DNA from: Notospermus geniculatus
Taxonomy: Eukaryota; Nemertea; Pilidiophora; Heteronemertea; Lineidae
Direction of reading: 5' to 3'
Assembly (NCBI GenBank): GCA_002633025.1
Contig: NMRB01000259.1
Span: forward strand, 302,809-366,808
Length of the DNA stretch: 64,000 nt
Notes under the pieces: generated by a model
Told to the model about the DNA's origin: nothing
What the model saw: only the letters and a program-made list of their open reading frames with translations
Databases searched by the model: none
Program-made: the position numbers and the translations under genes
Part shown: one piece after another, positions 39,915 to 53,725 of the stretch
Position numbering within the stretch: position 1 is the stretch's first letter
Layout: every line of letters starts with the position of its first letter

Positions 39915-42900
39915 ATGAAAATGCGAAAATGAAGCCTTATTTCTCTCATGTTTCAAGTGCCCTCATGCCTTGTGTGGTGTCTGCTCCATTCTGGTGATTG
40001 TATAATCCTTTGGACCACCGCATCTCGTGGACGGAGTTTTCTGCAAGAACCATCATGTTAACAATGTCCTCAAAATATCTCACGATACCTATTCCCATAT
40101 TTTGATGATAAATCGCCTATTTTTAACTATCAGCACCGTGGTCTGTCATGTTGCATAGAAATGTGCCCAGTGGACTCCTCTTCAACACAATCATGACAAT
40201 GGTCTCGGACAAAAGTAATTTGCAACAGAACCGGCATTACCTTACCCCGGGTACCTTATTTTCTGTAACAGTAGCATCGGGAGAGAGACGAAGGGTAAGA
40301 ATTAGGATAGTCTGTACAGGGAAAGTGATGAATTGCAAGTCTTGAAACAGTGAGTGACCTATTTTTTCAGACAGTACATTTATTCCCTTTGGAAAGTAGG
40401 CCTATCATTACCCTTTTGAACACTCGAACAACTTGGCAAGACGATTTCCAGGTTATAACAGCTGATGGTCCAAATGGCTTTCCAAGCCAGAGTACTTTTG
40501 TACTTTGCTACACCATCTTTGCATCCGAGACTGTCGTCCCTGGAGGCCTATGCGTTATGTGGGCTCCTACATCCATTCCAACTTTTTCTATGTTTTGTCC
40601 CAAGCTTATTACATAACGGCGAATCATTATTTCTATGCGCTATGAAATATACATCGGGTTACTTGATTCATGAGTTCAATGAATTCCGCTCACGCTGAAT
40701 TATGTATCTGCACTTGCATGGGTGGCGTGAAGAAGGCAGAAGCACTTGTTCCCTCGGGGATTACATGTAGGCCTATTTGCCATTGGTTAATAGAGGTTTT
40801 GCAAATCTGACGAAACACGAAGTACAAAATACGAAATTCAGCTTCATGGAGATGGTTGGAACCACAAATACATGTATCGCTTAGTGCAAGAGCGTTTTTT
40901 TAGCGTATGGCGTTAGACCGATAGAGTTACGGTGTATACTATATTAAACCTTGAAATCTATCTTCGTTTCCACCTATCTACGAAGTTGAAATTCAAAAAT
41001 TTAAGATGCACCATAACTCTCTCGGTCTTACATGATATGCTAAAAGACGCACCAGCGGCAGGGACATTTGTAGTAGCAACCATCTCCAGAAATACATTAG
41101 GTCGTGGAAATGAAGTTGCATTTCGTATTTCGTATAACGTACTTCGTAACATTTGCGAAACCTCCCTAATATTGAATGACACGTCGCCCAACTTTTACAT
41201 ATGATCAGGAGAAGGGCCGCTGTGGGTATTTGACGAAGAGTGTTTACTAACCGGGAATGAAGTATGTTAGACTTTGACTACATCCTGAGGGTTTCCTTAC
41301 TCTTAGTCTTAATCCCACAACACGACACTGAATCTCACGCATTTGGTTCTTTTTTCCAATCGATAATTGACGCATGTGCTGGGGAGGAATAATGTCGTCG
41401 CCTTTGCTCTTTCATCATCGAAGTCTCTGAAATTTCACAAAATGCCATGATTTTCAAGTTTAGGTCCACACTGCCCTGAGTTTACTTGTGTGGTCATGTA
41501 AAGTGTTTGCATATGCATAGCAACCTTTTGACTGAACAGCCAGATTGAGGCCAACATGAAATCAAAACCGCAGTGTACATGAATAATAAACCATTGGCAC
41601 ACAAGGTCAGCAGGATAGATAGCGTTCCAGCGTCCTCGGCTGACCTTGTTGCAACAGTCGGTGAAGTCGGCTATCATCCCTTCCTGTTGATGTCCTTGGC
41701 CTGCTTTCATCCATCGCAAAAATCATACATTTTCTTCTGTGTTACTCCAAGCTCAATTCAATTTCATTTCAATTGGTAGAAGCATCATCTATCCATCTGT
41801 ACCGGCGTCCTGCTGTCCTGCTGTAATCTAAAGTGTTAGGCTTCTGAACTGCATAGGGCTTACTGATATTATAAGGCTTTTGCTTACACTCGCATCCTAC
41901 GTCACCGACCACGTGATGACGTAGAAGAGCAAGCGCTGAGGACCCCTGATAATAACAGTATGAAGTAGGCCTAACCTTGGATTGTTGCAACCGTTTCAAG
42001 GCGAAGTCCAGTCCTTCTTTTCAAATCTGTTGGATGGACGGTTGTTCAAAAAAATACACAATGCTTAACCTTCAAGATCCGTGAGCTCAAGGCATTCAAC
42101 TCATCTTCCAAAAAAATTGACCAATCCCTCTCTTATCTATTTTTGCCAAAACTCATCGACTTGTAAATTAATTATTAAACATTATTATACATATACATGC
42201 AAGAAGGTGTGAATATGCGATGAATATAAAAGTCATGTACAGTGTGCAATTCGCGGTTGGTCACACCGAAAGAAAACTGTAGTAGGCCTACATGTAGGGC
42301 CTAGACTATACACGAGTTGATCATGGGTTTTGTGTTCTTGTTTTGGACAAGAGTATTGTTTGTGGTTGATATCCAAATATAATAAATCAAGAAGAAGTTC
42401 AAACAGCGAGCAAGGGTCAGGCTAGTCAGGATTGGTCTGTCTGGCAAGATAAGGTTGTTTTCGGTCAGTGGAGGTTTCACTTGACAAGTATGCTAATGAG
42501 AGACGTCAAACAACCCATCCTGCTTGTGGTTGGCTATCAGAAAAACTTAGACCGGAGTTAATTCAGACAAAATAGAAAATCCTTCAGAAAGCTTCTCCTC
42601 TTCCAGTGTGTTTCATTCACCTTTTTTTTGAAGAATTCAGATGGACTTAAAAAATACCGTCATCAAGATTTATACCGTATAGTGTTTTTTGCCAGTTGCC
42701 CAAACGTACCGTAGTTCTTGTTGGAGGATGTGATCAAAATACATGTATAGGAATTTTGATACTCGACTTACTCGCGTAGGCTGGAAAACTGACATCCACT
42801 GATGTCCACGGTGCACGAAGACATGGAAGAGAAGCTAGGTACTAAAGTATTCCTTTGGTCATGTTTTTTTACGTCACTGCAGTGTACATGTATCGTTCAT

Positions 42901-43539
42901 TGTGCAATATCATTTTGCAGTTGACATTTCTTCAGCAACAACAACTTCAAACTTGCGTGTTGCGTGCAACAGAAGCGCTGTTTGAGTCAATTGCAGGAAA
43001 AGACGACCAAATTATCACCATTGCGGCTTGCCATTTCCGACAAGTCACCATGTTATAGATTAATAGTATACTCTCAAATGATGCGAGGGAGATGGATTGT
43101 TTTGCGAAAATGACATAAAGCGATTGGTCATCCCCATGATGAACTCCTGAAAGTAATTTTGCGCGGGTTCTGTATGTAATGGAGCAGATGACAATTGAGA
43201 TCTCTCAATTCCTGTTCAATCACAGGAAATTAATATTGCTAGTCAGGCAACGTACGGAAATACACCCGGCCTCATCTTCCAAATAACAGTACATTTTGCT
43301 GCTGTATATGTACGAACAATTTGGCTGAACTCGGTCGGAAATCGTTAATCAATGCATGCAGCATTTAGGTGGTCGAGTTCAAAATCCATTTTCATGATGA
43401 ACCGTTACTGGCAGAAGCGCTCACAATCGCTTTGCAGAATCTTGTTATCCAATATATTCCTGCCATTGATTTTATTCCTATCTGCACTGTTTTATGCCGA
43501 TTTACTCTACTGACGAAGTCGTCATCGTTATGTCCAACC

Positions 43540-43572
43540 TTGGAGGAATTATACTGAGTATAATTCCTCCAA
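43540..43572. repeat. 33-base palindrome present only in copy 1
   Basis: TTGGAGGAATTATACTGAGT and the mirror AGTATAATTCCTCCAA form a hairpin. Copy 2 (about 58590) lacks it. Related words (AAGTATAATTCCTCCAA, TTGGAGAATTCCTCCAA) lie at 54226-54290. Confidence 0.7.
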
Positions 43573-43710
43573 CACATCGTTGTATATGTCATGGATATTT
43601 TTTTGAAAGCAACGTTCCAAAACAGCCATCTTAAAATCTTAATTTTTCCACCGTTTATTTTGTTTAGATACATGTATTCGATCGTTACAGTCACGTACAC
43701 GTACAACAAT

Positions 43711-43841
43711 AGCGAGTTTTCGCAAAGCCCCTGAAACGCCAACGCGAACGTCTATCCTTTTGTTCGGTGCTCTCTTCGTGCCATCGAAAAATGGGATTGG
43801 CGTTCGCGTTGGCGTTTCGGAGGCTTTGCGAAAACTGCCTA
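43711..43841. mobile_element. MITE, CCGAAACGCCAACGCGAACG family (copy 2, copy-1 specific)
   Basis: The ends are AGCGAGTTTTCGCAAAGCCC and GGCTTTGCGAAAACTGCCT. The homologous site near 58717 reads CAACAATGACATGTAGG with no insertion. Confidence 0.85.
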
Positions 43842-43965
43842 ATGTCATGTAGGCGACGTGCATCTGGATATTTTGGAGAGATGAAGATCTAGAAATATAT
43901 ATATTGAATCCAAATATCGGTAACAGCATAAATGATGATCTTTTTTGTACATGTCGCTGAATAAT

Positions 43966-44080
43966 AGGGAGTTTTCGCAAAGCCCCCGAAACGCCAACGT
44001 GAACGCCAAACCCATTGTTCGATGCCACGAAGAGAGCACCAACCAAAAGAATAGACGTTCGCGTTGGCGTTTCGGGTGCT
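43966..44080. mobile_element. MITE, CCGAAACGCCAACGCGAACG family (copy 3, truncated right end)
   Basis: The left end AGGGAGTTTTCGCAAAGCCC is complete; the right arm stops at GCGTTTCGGG. The centre is inverted relative to copy 2. The homologous site near 58840 reads GCTGAATAATACATGTATG without the element. Confidence 0.8.
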
Positions 44081-45205
44081 AATATGATACTATGATACTC
44101 TGAGCTTGGATATTATTGATCCTTGCGAAAACAAAGCATATTCCTTTTTTATGGTGACCTACGAGGAAAACCTCGCGCGTACTGGCATCCTGAGAAATCA
44201 GGGGTTGCTCCCTTTGTCACCGCGGTCATGGCGGTGACAAGTGAGCGAGGGCTCAAGAACCTCTGATGTTCTCAGGATGGGTACTGGGGGCATGGGGATA
44301 CAAAAACACAGTTTTCAGGTGGTTTTATATAACTATGTACACAATTCGCCTTATGATTATCACTGGGCTCAAGCAGTGGTAATTTTAACAAACAAAGTCG
44401 CTCGTTCTGTAAGCTGTGTAGTGCAGCGTAGCTTCTTAATCTCCATACAATGCCATAGCTAATTTACACCTCTGATCAGGTTTACTATGTGTCGAGTGTG
44501 TGTGTGTNCAAAGATTCTAGAAGCTCCCACCACCAGCACCTTGTCCTAAGTAACCCCACGGTTTCCGGTTATAAAACCTTGTTAGCTTTTTTTAACATCG
44601 TTAGCATGAACGAACCATGATTAAACTGAAGATTTGCTGCCCCTTTTCATGTCCAGGTTAGAACTTTATCCGAAAAGCTAGGGATCAAACCAGTCATTAC
44701 ACTTCAGGTGTAAATGGCTGCTTGGGCGTGGGTTTTGTCAAAGCATTAAATGCTATACCTGGTTAAAGCCGCAGGGTGCGAGGAATTTTATTGTGTTACA
44801 GAGATTTTTTTGAAAGGTAAACAGTATGGTATGACGTAAAACATAAAGAATGTCTCCACTTTAATCACAAGCATGGGGCACTTGACATGCTTGAGGGTTG
44901 GTGGAAAATCATTTTCTGGCGACAACGCACATTTTGTAATGACTGAGGGCGCTGCATTGGGATTTTGTAAAAAAGGAAATGTTAGAGAAAAACAAAGCCT
45001 GGCGGTCAAATGTTCCTTTTTTAATTTGTTCAACAACGAACTGGAGAATATACTCTATCCACAGGTTACAGTCAAAATTGACAAGTAGGTTTACTTTCAA
45101 CGCGGCTACTTTTTCTTCCTAATCTTTTGGGAAAGGTTCTACCAAAAAAAATTCTCATGGTCTCCGGATATCGACGCTGACGTTATCAATAAGAAATGAT
45201 ACAAT

Positions 45206-45372
45206 AGGAGCTGTCAGCGAGTTGACCACTAGGTGTCACTAGGGCCCAATTCAATGCATCTAGCGGACCCAGTCATTATCGATCGAGCAGCGATCATAAT
45301 AGATTTCCTGTACATTTGGTCCGCTAAGACTGTGCTGCCATCTGTTAGCAATATGCGCGGCTGACTGCTCCT
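45206..45372. mobile_element. MITE with AGGAGCTGTCAGC ends, copy-1 specific
   Basis: AGGAGCTGTCAGCGAG at the left is mirrored by GCGGCTGACTGCTCCT at the right (167 bases). Copy 2 reads GATACAATTGAATC across the empty site near 59988. The flanking duplication is at most AT. Confidence 0.83.
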
Positions 45373-46785
45373 ATTGAATCAATTTGTTTTTGTCAAGCAA
45401 ATTTGTCGTTTATTCGTAAACCGTGATTTTTTTCTTTAGGGAAAAAGACTTAGTCCCTAGCTCTTCGTATATGTCAAGCCTGTAAAGTTCAGTAGACCAT
45501 GGAGGTATAAGACTTATTTTATACCTCCATCAGTAGACTAATAGCAGTAATTTACTTTTTCGCTTCACACACATACCAGTGCGATAACAGTGAGTGTTCA
45601 CACATATAGGCCTAGCAAAACAAATCAAAATAAATCAGGTGAAAAACATATTCATGTTTTTGTCCCTTGTACCTATTTGCATTCCTAATTAATCTGACCA
45701 GGAGACTCCTGACTGGCTTGAATAACTCGTAATGGACGGATTTATTTGATGCAGCGACAGGGATGAGAGGAGTATAAGAGTAGGATGGAGAAATTATGTG
45801 AGAAAAATAATTCAATGGTTGCTGGGAACATAATTGTTGTAGTTTGATGTAAATTGATAGCATTTCCATTAAACGAGAGATTTTTTCTAGGGCACACGGA
45901 TGATTTACAAATGAAAATCATCAAATGTAATTAACCTGCGCAAAAAAAGATTGTGGAATCTGAAAAAAACGGGCATTAGGCCTATTCGAAGCGAAATCGA
46001 CCATCCACGATGCAGTCTGATTTTAGAGAAAATTAGCTGACTGGGAGTCAAACTTAAACCTCACCATTACATNGAAAAATCAGACAAAATGTCATGTCAT
46101 TTTAAGAAAATTTCTCAAAATGGGAAAACATTTTCTCCCGCTTTGCGAAATTGAAAAATTCGTGTGAAATTCCAAAATTTCCCACTTCTGATTTTCCACT
46201 TAGACTTTTATTTCTTAATCTTAATCGTTTTATTTCTTAATCCCATGTTTTGTCGGCGAATCGGAGCCGGAATTGACAATAAATTCTGGATTTTACCGTT
46301 ACATCAATGCATGAAATGCTTAGTTTAAAAAGTTTTGTTGTCTTCAGACATGACAATCAATGATGGGAATTTTGCAGACAAGGATAATTTTGCAGACAAG
46401 GAAAAGGCATATCTAAGGCTGTAGTGCTCATTGAACATCTACGAAACACATTTGAACATCAAATTGAAACGCGTGAGTTCATTGATGCATGTTTTATATC
46501 TACTTTTTAGCAACGCCTTTTTTTAATCGACGTAAGAACAAAAAGAGTCTTCCCACTTTTCTCTGGTTTTCGATATAATTAAAATAACTTTGAAACAGCC
46601 AAATTATTGCCATTCCTAACAAGTGGGCACGATCCTGTATGTCATTTCTGTGGGCGGAACTGCTATTCATTTTATCATCAAAAAATAGAAAATTCGTCGG
46701 AAGAAAACGCCAAATAATTTTTTAACTTACTGAGTTGCCATAGGTACATACTACGACGCCTAGTTTTTTTTCCTTTTTTTTGTTA

Positions 46786-46983
46786 GCCCAGCAACAATCA
46801 GAAGCGGACATTTTTGAACGTATGCTGGAAACAAATGGATTACCAATAAAGAAAGATTTAAAAGTAAATACATTGACGGAATTTCTGGAGGAAAGGACAC
46901 AATTAATCTGCTCTCCTGAGAAGGTGCTACCGCCCAACACCAGACATGCCAGAGGAGCTCCTGAATATGTCGCGCGGTCGTAA
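46786..46983 (+). CDS. Possible terminal exon of an unrecognised gene (intact copy)
   Basis: After a pyrimidine tract and TTTTGTTAG, an open frame reads AQQQSEADIFERMLETNGLP, then IKKDLKVNTLTEFLEERTQ, LICSPEKVLPPN, and ends at TAA 46981-46983. It has acidic/basic helical character and a splice acceptor of good quality. I do not recognise the family and found no partner exon. The same exon in the other duplicate has an extra T and is out of frame. Confidence 0.35.
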   Translation, partial: AQQQSEADIFERMLETNGLPIKKDLKVNTLTEFLEERTQLICSPEKVLPPNTRHARGAPEYVARS

Positions 46984-47567
46984 ATCATACTGATTTATGG
47001 TCGGATGATGAAAATGGCTAGCCAGCAAGCTTTCCCGCAGTTTTTTTTCCCACCAACTGAAACTCTCACAATACCACGTGCGTCACTTCATTATTGATGG
47101 ATTTCTCTCTGCATCGCTGACATTGTGTGTCCAGTGCAAGACGTATTGATTTGTAGGTGTGTGTATACCTGCATGTATTCCGTGAGGAATCATTGCAAAC
47201 AGTTGGAAAGGTGTTATAACTACGGGGAGCATTGCTTATCCTGTAAAACCATTTACAGCAACGCGCACACAGTCGATTAGTCATGTGTGGCCTATTTAAC
47301 AACTCCAATGGCTACACGCGGGAAAAAATTACAAAGAACGTGGTGTATATTTATATGTCTGACCTTTTTACACTTCCATGTTGTTTACTTACAGTATGCA
47401 TACAGAGAGATCGAGCGAGGCACGGAAAAAATGACACAAAAATATTGCACGTTCTGTGCATGTAAACGATAACTATTCCTATGAATGAGTCCTTAGAACG
47501 TTAATGTTTATAGTCCAGTCAGTTGCGTCACATAAGAGAGTTTCGATTGATTATCCGCAAGTTTCGA

Positions 47568-50500
47568 AATATCACCATGTATTCCTGTTTGGTAATCACA
47601 ACAAAACAAAATGGCCGCACTCTCGTCCTGTGATATCAGCTAATGCGCATGCACAGTAGGAGATCTCAGTTCCATTGTGAATATTGGCGTGTAAACAGCA
47701 GGTAAGCGTTAATGCTTTTCCAGTGTGTACATTAGTTTATAGAAAGGCCTAGATTTCCATGATAATAGTCATTCTTTTCGTATTCCACCGATTGTGAAAT
47801 TGTGCGAACTATTGATATAACGTGATAAAACCTTAATGGCGTCAGTTTCAAGTCCCCCATTACATTCAACAGATAAAGTACTTTACCGAAGGGCATCAAG
47901 CTGTATTAAACTGGTAAATATGTAGTAAAAAAATGTCGAAAAGAAGAAAATACATTATTTCAAAAAAGACAGTGACTAAGTTTGTTTTGCAGTAATCGTT
48001 GAAACATCAAACAACATGAATATGGGACAGATTTGGTGTTGTTTAAAAATCACACCCCTATTTTCAATGAACTGTTCCATTATCCAGATCTAACCTAGAT
48101 ACTTGAACTGGAGAGCCTGAAACCGCTCTGATCTATACCAGCATAGGTATGTCTTTAGGGCTTTTTGGAATGCAGCCAATCAGCGTTGCGTTTGCTTGTA
48201 GGTTGATCGACTCGGCGTGCTGACAATAACAGCCATTGCTGCCTTCGTGTATGAGTGAACTGTAAATGCATGGTGGATATTTCTTGGGATTTATGGTCAA
48301 ATTATTGGCAAATTTAGAGATACTGAAGGGATACTTTTTTGAAATCCATGTAAGGTAGGTTCTGCTTTCTGTTTTATTCATGATACAACAATTTTTATTG
48401 CGGATCATTCAGCAAGTTTTGTGGAATTTTACTTGAAATGCGGGCTGATCGTGGCAAACTGGCAGGGAAGCCATCGGACTTGTCACATTTAGCGAGTCTA
48501 AGGGCAAGAAAAGTCTCCTACGATCAAACCAGTGGATATTTTTTGATGACATATAGACGACATTGTGCCCTGAAATATGGAGTTTATGGGAAAATTATTC
48601 ATTTTCCGTAGCTAGATCGAATATTAGTTGCTTGGATGAAATGATATGTTGCTTGATATATTCAACCGATTGCTGTCTGGTATGGGATGGTGGAACCAAA
48701 GAGTCGCACTCCATCCGACGAACACGAGGGTCGGAAACCTGCAGCCTTGCATGTGTTGTCATATTTTTGTGATATTACTTCCGAATTCTTAAACGAATAT
48801 GAGATTCAATTTCATTTCGAAACTGTCTTCCACGTTCCCTGTTGCCAACATGGTCCGCGTGGCTTTCTGGTGACTCAGAAATGGGGCGGTCAACAGGCAG
48901 CTGAACAACAGGCTAAATCAGGAAGGAAGCGCCGTCAGTCAGATACAAAAACTACAGATTGAAATACCACACCACCTTAAAATCCAAATCTCTATAATTT
49001 CAAAAAAATTAAATCTGGAATACAGATTAAATTTAATCATTTCATGATTTAAATTTGCCGTGTTGAATGATAAACAAGGAAAATTCTCGCGCCGTAAATG
49101 GGCTCCCATTTATTTTTCAAAATTGCACTCGTCGATTATTGTTTATAGCGATGACAAGATAAAGCGTAAATCAGGTTCATAAGAGTGAATTGTAGAAAAC
49201 GCATCAGGGATGTCAGGATGTAAATGATCGTTATATTGTGTTTCAAACATTTTTTTTCTGCATGGCCATGGTTGTCACTGAAATTGAAATTCTCTTTCCA
49301 ATTTTGAGTTTGTTTTGTGGGATTCGTTGAACACTTTGAGTTTTTTTCATGATTTTTTAAAATTCTCTAAACCAATGCATGGAAGAGACAGGCATTGTCT
49401 GTTTCAAAGATCATCTCTCTCAGAGTGACGTTTACTTGTAGTCCCAAACCGAGGTGTAATTATCTACTGTCCGCTAAAATTACCAGAAACTGAAATAAGT
49501 TGAGCAAAGAGTCACAAAAATAAAAAATGCATTAATGAGATTTTTATCAACGTCAGTGATTTGCAACCTACTTCCCATGCCCATACGACTTCATCACTTG
49601 TGATTATACCAGGCCTTCTAGACGAGACGAGGTATTTCAACACATGTTCAGTAGGCCAGAACTGGCTCCAACGTCACTTCATGACAACACATGTGACCAA
49701 AAATGAGAGCTTTATTGGTTCCAAATGAAATGATTTACAATCACTGTGACTCAAGTAGAACTTCATATTCATAAACACGCCACCTGAAATACCTCACAGA
49801 AATATTGCTTATGTCACATTGGTCTACTTTGTGAAAGATACGTTTCAATCCTGCAAAGTATATTTTTTACAGAGGTGCGAAAAGGGATACTGCTGCTTTG
49901 GAATACTGCGAGCCATGGTTCTCAAAATCACCTACATCCAAATGCAAACATAGGGGAATGATATCCTGAGTTGTTAAACAACCTAAGTATGCAATTTTGA
50001 TTCTAACTTGTTTTTTTTGTGGCCACAAAACCTTTTGACAGCTTTACCATGTTTAATAAAATGCCATCTCGCCTTCACTAAACAGATGTTTAATTGATCT
50101 GGTAGTGTGTCAGGAGACACAGCATGTACTAGTATTTCGATCGCGCCCAGGATTACTAAGCAAGCATAAGACATGTGACTGTGAGACGGCTATCAACCCT
50201 GCTATGTCCGCCTTGGTTTTCAACAGTCACTGCCAGAACATGTGCGCCTATTGTACTGAACTTTTGGGAATGACTTGGGAAAAGATTGCAGCTGTATGCA
50301 CGACAGTTCATAAAAAAAGTAGACCAAGACTACCTTTTTGTCGCGTATCTGACGGCCTTTAAATACAAAAAAAGTAATGTACCTTACCAGCTAATGGAAT
50401 GGTACACTCTGATATCGAATCAATTGCTGGCAAAAATGTCACCATATTGTTCAGAGGATGTCTTGTATAAGTCGAATTTGTACATGATATTGAAAGAAAG

Positions 50501-53500
50501 CTATTTTTCTTCATCAGATGCTAGGTTAATCTATGTTTCAAAGGCTAGAAACATAGATTAACCTTAACAATCTATAATAATATTGAATGAGTTAGAAAAC
50601 AACAGAATATCAAGGATTTTCCATGAGAATTACCTACTCGAAGTTACAGTCTTCTGTACCGCACTTTCCAAGGCAGCAGATAGATGCTAAATTTACTAAC
50701 TGTGTACGTAGATCGAGATGGAGAAGAGGCTTCTGGTTCTGTACAGAAGTGGGCTCCAGCACTGCAGTCCTAGAGATCAACAGTTCATTACTTAACCATA
50801 AGTACCAATAATATTCTATAATGGTAAATGTCATGTTAATATACTGTATACACAATACATGCAAACTTAATTGCGTATAGAAAAGGAATACGACAGCATG
50901 TGCAAGTGAAGTCGAGCTTCACTGCTGGAGTCCGGGTGGCAAGCAGCTAGATCATGAATCAGTGCTCATGTGAGTGCGCGAAGAGCATGCAGATTGTGTA
51001 CAGCAGGGTGAAGTAGCAGCTTGCTTCATTTCGATGTTGTTCCTGGTTCCAGGATTATGCAATAAGGAGGGTTAGCTCTATTTCACGTATTTGGCCCAGA
51101 TTCGTGGGTTACTCACAGACAAAGAAAGTAATTCCATGCATATAAGAGATTCTGCCGATTGTGAGCTAATTGCGAAGACGAAATGCAATTCCCGAGTGGT
51201 TACTGTAGGCCCAGATGTTTTTCAAATGACGTAATGTGTACGCTGCTAAATTCAATGGTAGCAATTTGTGCCATGCTTTTGCGGCTTATGGGTTCGTTTC
51301 TTCTAATGCACCACCACAATCACGTTTTTGATGGTCTCTGCAACAATCGTCTGCACGGACATAGTGACAATACATTCAGTGAGTTGGCATTTTAGTAAAA
51401 GTGTTGGCAACCAATAGCCTGCATGTTTGTGAAGTATTAGTCGAGGGAAATAAGAGGAAGGGAAATAAAAGTAGAGGGGATAAAAGAGACAAGAACTCAT
51501 TGGAAATTGGTAAACATGCATTTATTCTTTACAAACAATCTGAGGCCTAAACTTGAAAGTTGTTGGCCTTTTAGGCGTGCTGGCTCATTGGGTTTTGACT
51601 TCGCTACTCTCCCGGCTCGCTCCTCCAAATTCGGGAATTCTTTATGATGACGTAGGTCGTCCTCAACTTCTTGGAAACGCTACTCTGAAGTAGGGCACAC
51701 AAAAAATCAAGTGGTAGCCGCAAGTACATGTCCGACACAAACTTTATTCTCGTCCGACACCCGATACTCAGTCTACAGAATGTTATTGTGTTCTCTCTGT
51801 TCATGTTTTATTCGACCCGATATATTTTTTCCAGCGGTAGGCCTAGAAAATAACGCTAACACCAGGAACAAACAATTTGTTATCTTTACTCAAGAGTTCA
51901 TGGATTATTGTGAATACAACATATTGTGTTTGTACAGACCGAGACTATTAAATGAAGAATAACCTGCTAATGAGTGGTCATCTGCTGGTGAACCCTCTCT
52001 TGTTCTCAAGATCCCGACACCTTGGAATTTTTGGCTGTTTTGTGTCACAAGACAACAAAACCTTGTAAATCAAATGACAATAGTTTCATCACAGCGGTTT
52101 CGTCAGGATTCTAATCGCCGGAACTAATCTGGAATTTCACAGTGGGAAAACGCAATACAATAGAATTTCTTGGATTGAACAGTTTCTAGCAATATTCGGA
52201 TCGACACTGGAAATAGATTGTTCATTTATAGACTCTATGCAGAGTGAACATCGTTCTCAATAATATCACGGTGCATCTTGATAGTAAGACAGGCAGAATG
52301 GTAACGGACGACAGCACAGTCGGTTCACAATGGACATGGTTGCTGGCGTTGCAGCACTTGAACGCGCAATCACGAAAATATCTTCCGCTGCCGAAAATGG
52401 AAAGATTCTGTGGTTTTAACAACACGTCTCTTGCAAATTGCGTAATTTGCGAAATGGGGTTGTGGATATGACAAGTCTATAGTGGTAGTATGGCAGATTT
52501 CAGGATGTAAAGTTGGACTTGGTCGACTCTGTAGCCTACATTTGTACAGATATGATGTGTATGCCGAAGTGTGTCAGGAAACGTCACGCACGATCTCAAA
52601 TTCTCGCGTGATTTCTAACAAATTCGCTTTCTCATCAATGAGGTTGTTATGTTGTTCTTCTTCTGCACGAATCTTGCCGATTCCTGTAAAATGATGAAGC
52701 ATGAAAATAGAAAATCATGTGAGTCGAGGAAACCAATTTTGATGGGCAATAACCCTTCTTACTTCCTTTAAAATGTTCACATTGATACAAGTTTAAAGCT
52801 AGATTCACACTTCTCCGATTTGCGCTTTGCGCTTTATAGAATGCCCATTCCCTATGTTTATGTGTGGTTGCCACAATAAAATTACGTTTTCTACCACGCA
52901 CTCACATAGGAAACGGACACGCGCAAAGCACAATACTGTACCTTAACTGAACTTGCGGATTTCAGTTTCCTGACCGATTCCAACTTGGAGGTCGATACTG
53001 TTGCACAACAAGCTAACCAGGGTCACCATAACATACTTCCCAGCCACTATAATTCGCAGAATATTTCTCAGCAATATTAAATGCTGCACGTCCAAACAGC
53101 CTGAGGCATGCTAGGCACGTGATAACCAGAAGAAAAAAAATATTTGTCCATTTCCTCAGCTTGTGCATTTTTCTTTCATTCAACGTGATGTGTGCCTTAA
53201 ACCAACAAAATTATACTCCCTTCAATTTTAGACAGTTACATGTATTTGCATTAATAATTAATGAACAATTTTCATTTCAATCAAACCTGAGTAGAATTTC
53301 ATTAGTTCGTGTTAATGCTTCAGTTGGTTCATGTATTTTACTGCTGTAATCTGCATGTGGGGCATCAAGTTTCTCATTATTCGAGACGTAATTTTCATTC
53401 TATTTTCCCTGACCTTATCATACTTCAAGTAACATAGAAACCTCTGCGTCGAGGTTTGCTAACTTTACTGGCTGCCTAAAAGTTTATGAACACTGTCAGT

Positions 53501-53615
53501 TAAAAAAGTTTGTGAGTGAGAGGTTAATTGATTCACAGCTATTAATATTGATATTGATATTGCCTTCCTTCCACGTGACCATCTCCTCGACACTGCCATA
53601 TTAGGGTTATTGGCT
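47568..53615. other. About 6 kb without a convincing gene
   Basis: Short open frames at 48687-48962 (ends GRKRRQSDTKTTD), 50286-50561 (after an ATTGCAG acceptor) and 52244-52471 have some coding character, but none matches a family I know or joins another exon. At 47608-47650 AAAATGGCCGC and ATGCGCATGCAC lie close together, like YY1 and NRF1 promoter sites. There is a 17-bp perfect hairpin at 50523-50564. Confidence 0.35.
50523..50564. repeat. Perfect 17-bp hairpin
   Basis: AGGTTAATCTATGTTTC and GAAACATAGATTAACCT are separated by eight bases. This may be a small transposon remnant or a structured RNA; nothing else supports either. Confidence 0.7.
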
Positions 53616-53725
53616 GGTATTCATAAAGGTTAGCAAATGCTTTTACTTAGATTTGCACAGCAAAGTCCAATGTCATTGTACTACAAAACTTGAAGTAAAA
53701 GCATTTGCTAACTTTTATGAATATC
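53616..53725. repeat. Palindromic MITE with GGTATTCATAAAGGTTAGC ends
   Basis: GGTATTCATAAAGGTTAGCA plus AATGCTTTTACTT is mirrored by AAGTAAAAGCATTTGCTAAC plus TTTTATGAATATC. The loop is about 42 bases. Confidence 0.85.

Larger units (their letters stand above)
40096..47567. repeat. Very large duplicate, copy 1
   Basis: It is homologous to 54851-64000 along its whole length, opening with CATATTTTGATGATAAATCG. It carries insertions absent from copy 2 (43540-43572, 43711-43841, 43966-44080, 45206-45372) and lacks the one at 55887-56121 and the one at 60132-60811. An N at 46073 marks a region missing relative to copy 2 (about 61378-62475). Confidence 0.9.

Noticed and set aside
47283-47472. Short frames with MATRGKKLQRT and YREIERGTEKMTQ, and a CTTACAG acceptor between them
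   Set aside because: Joining them by the visible splice sites gives a frame that stops quickly. The frames are present in both duplicates, but without any domain or longer context.
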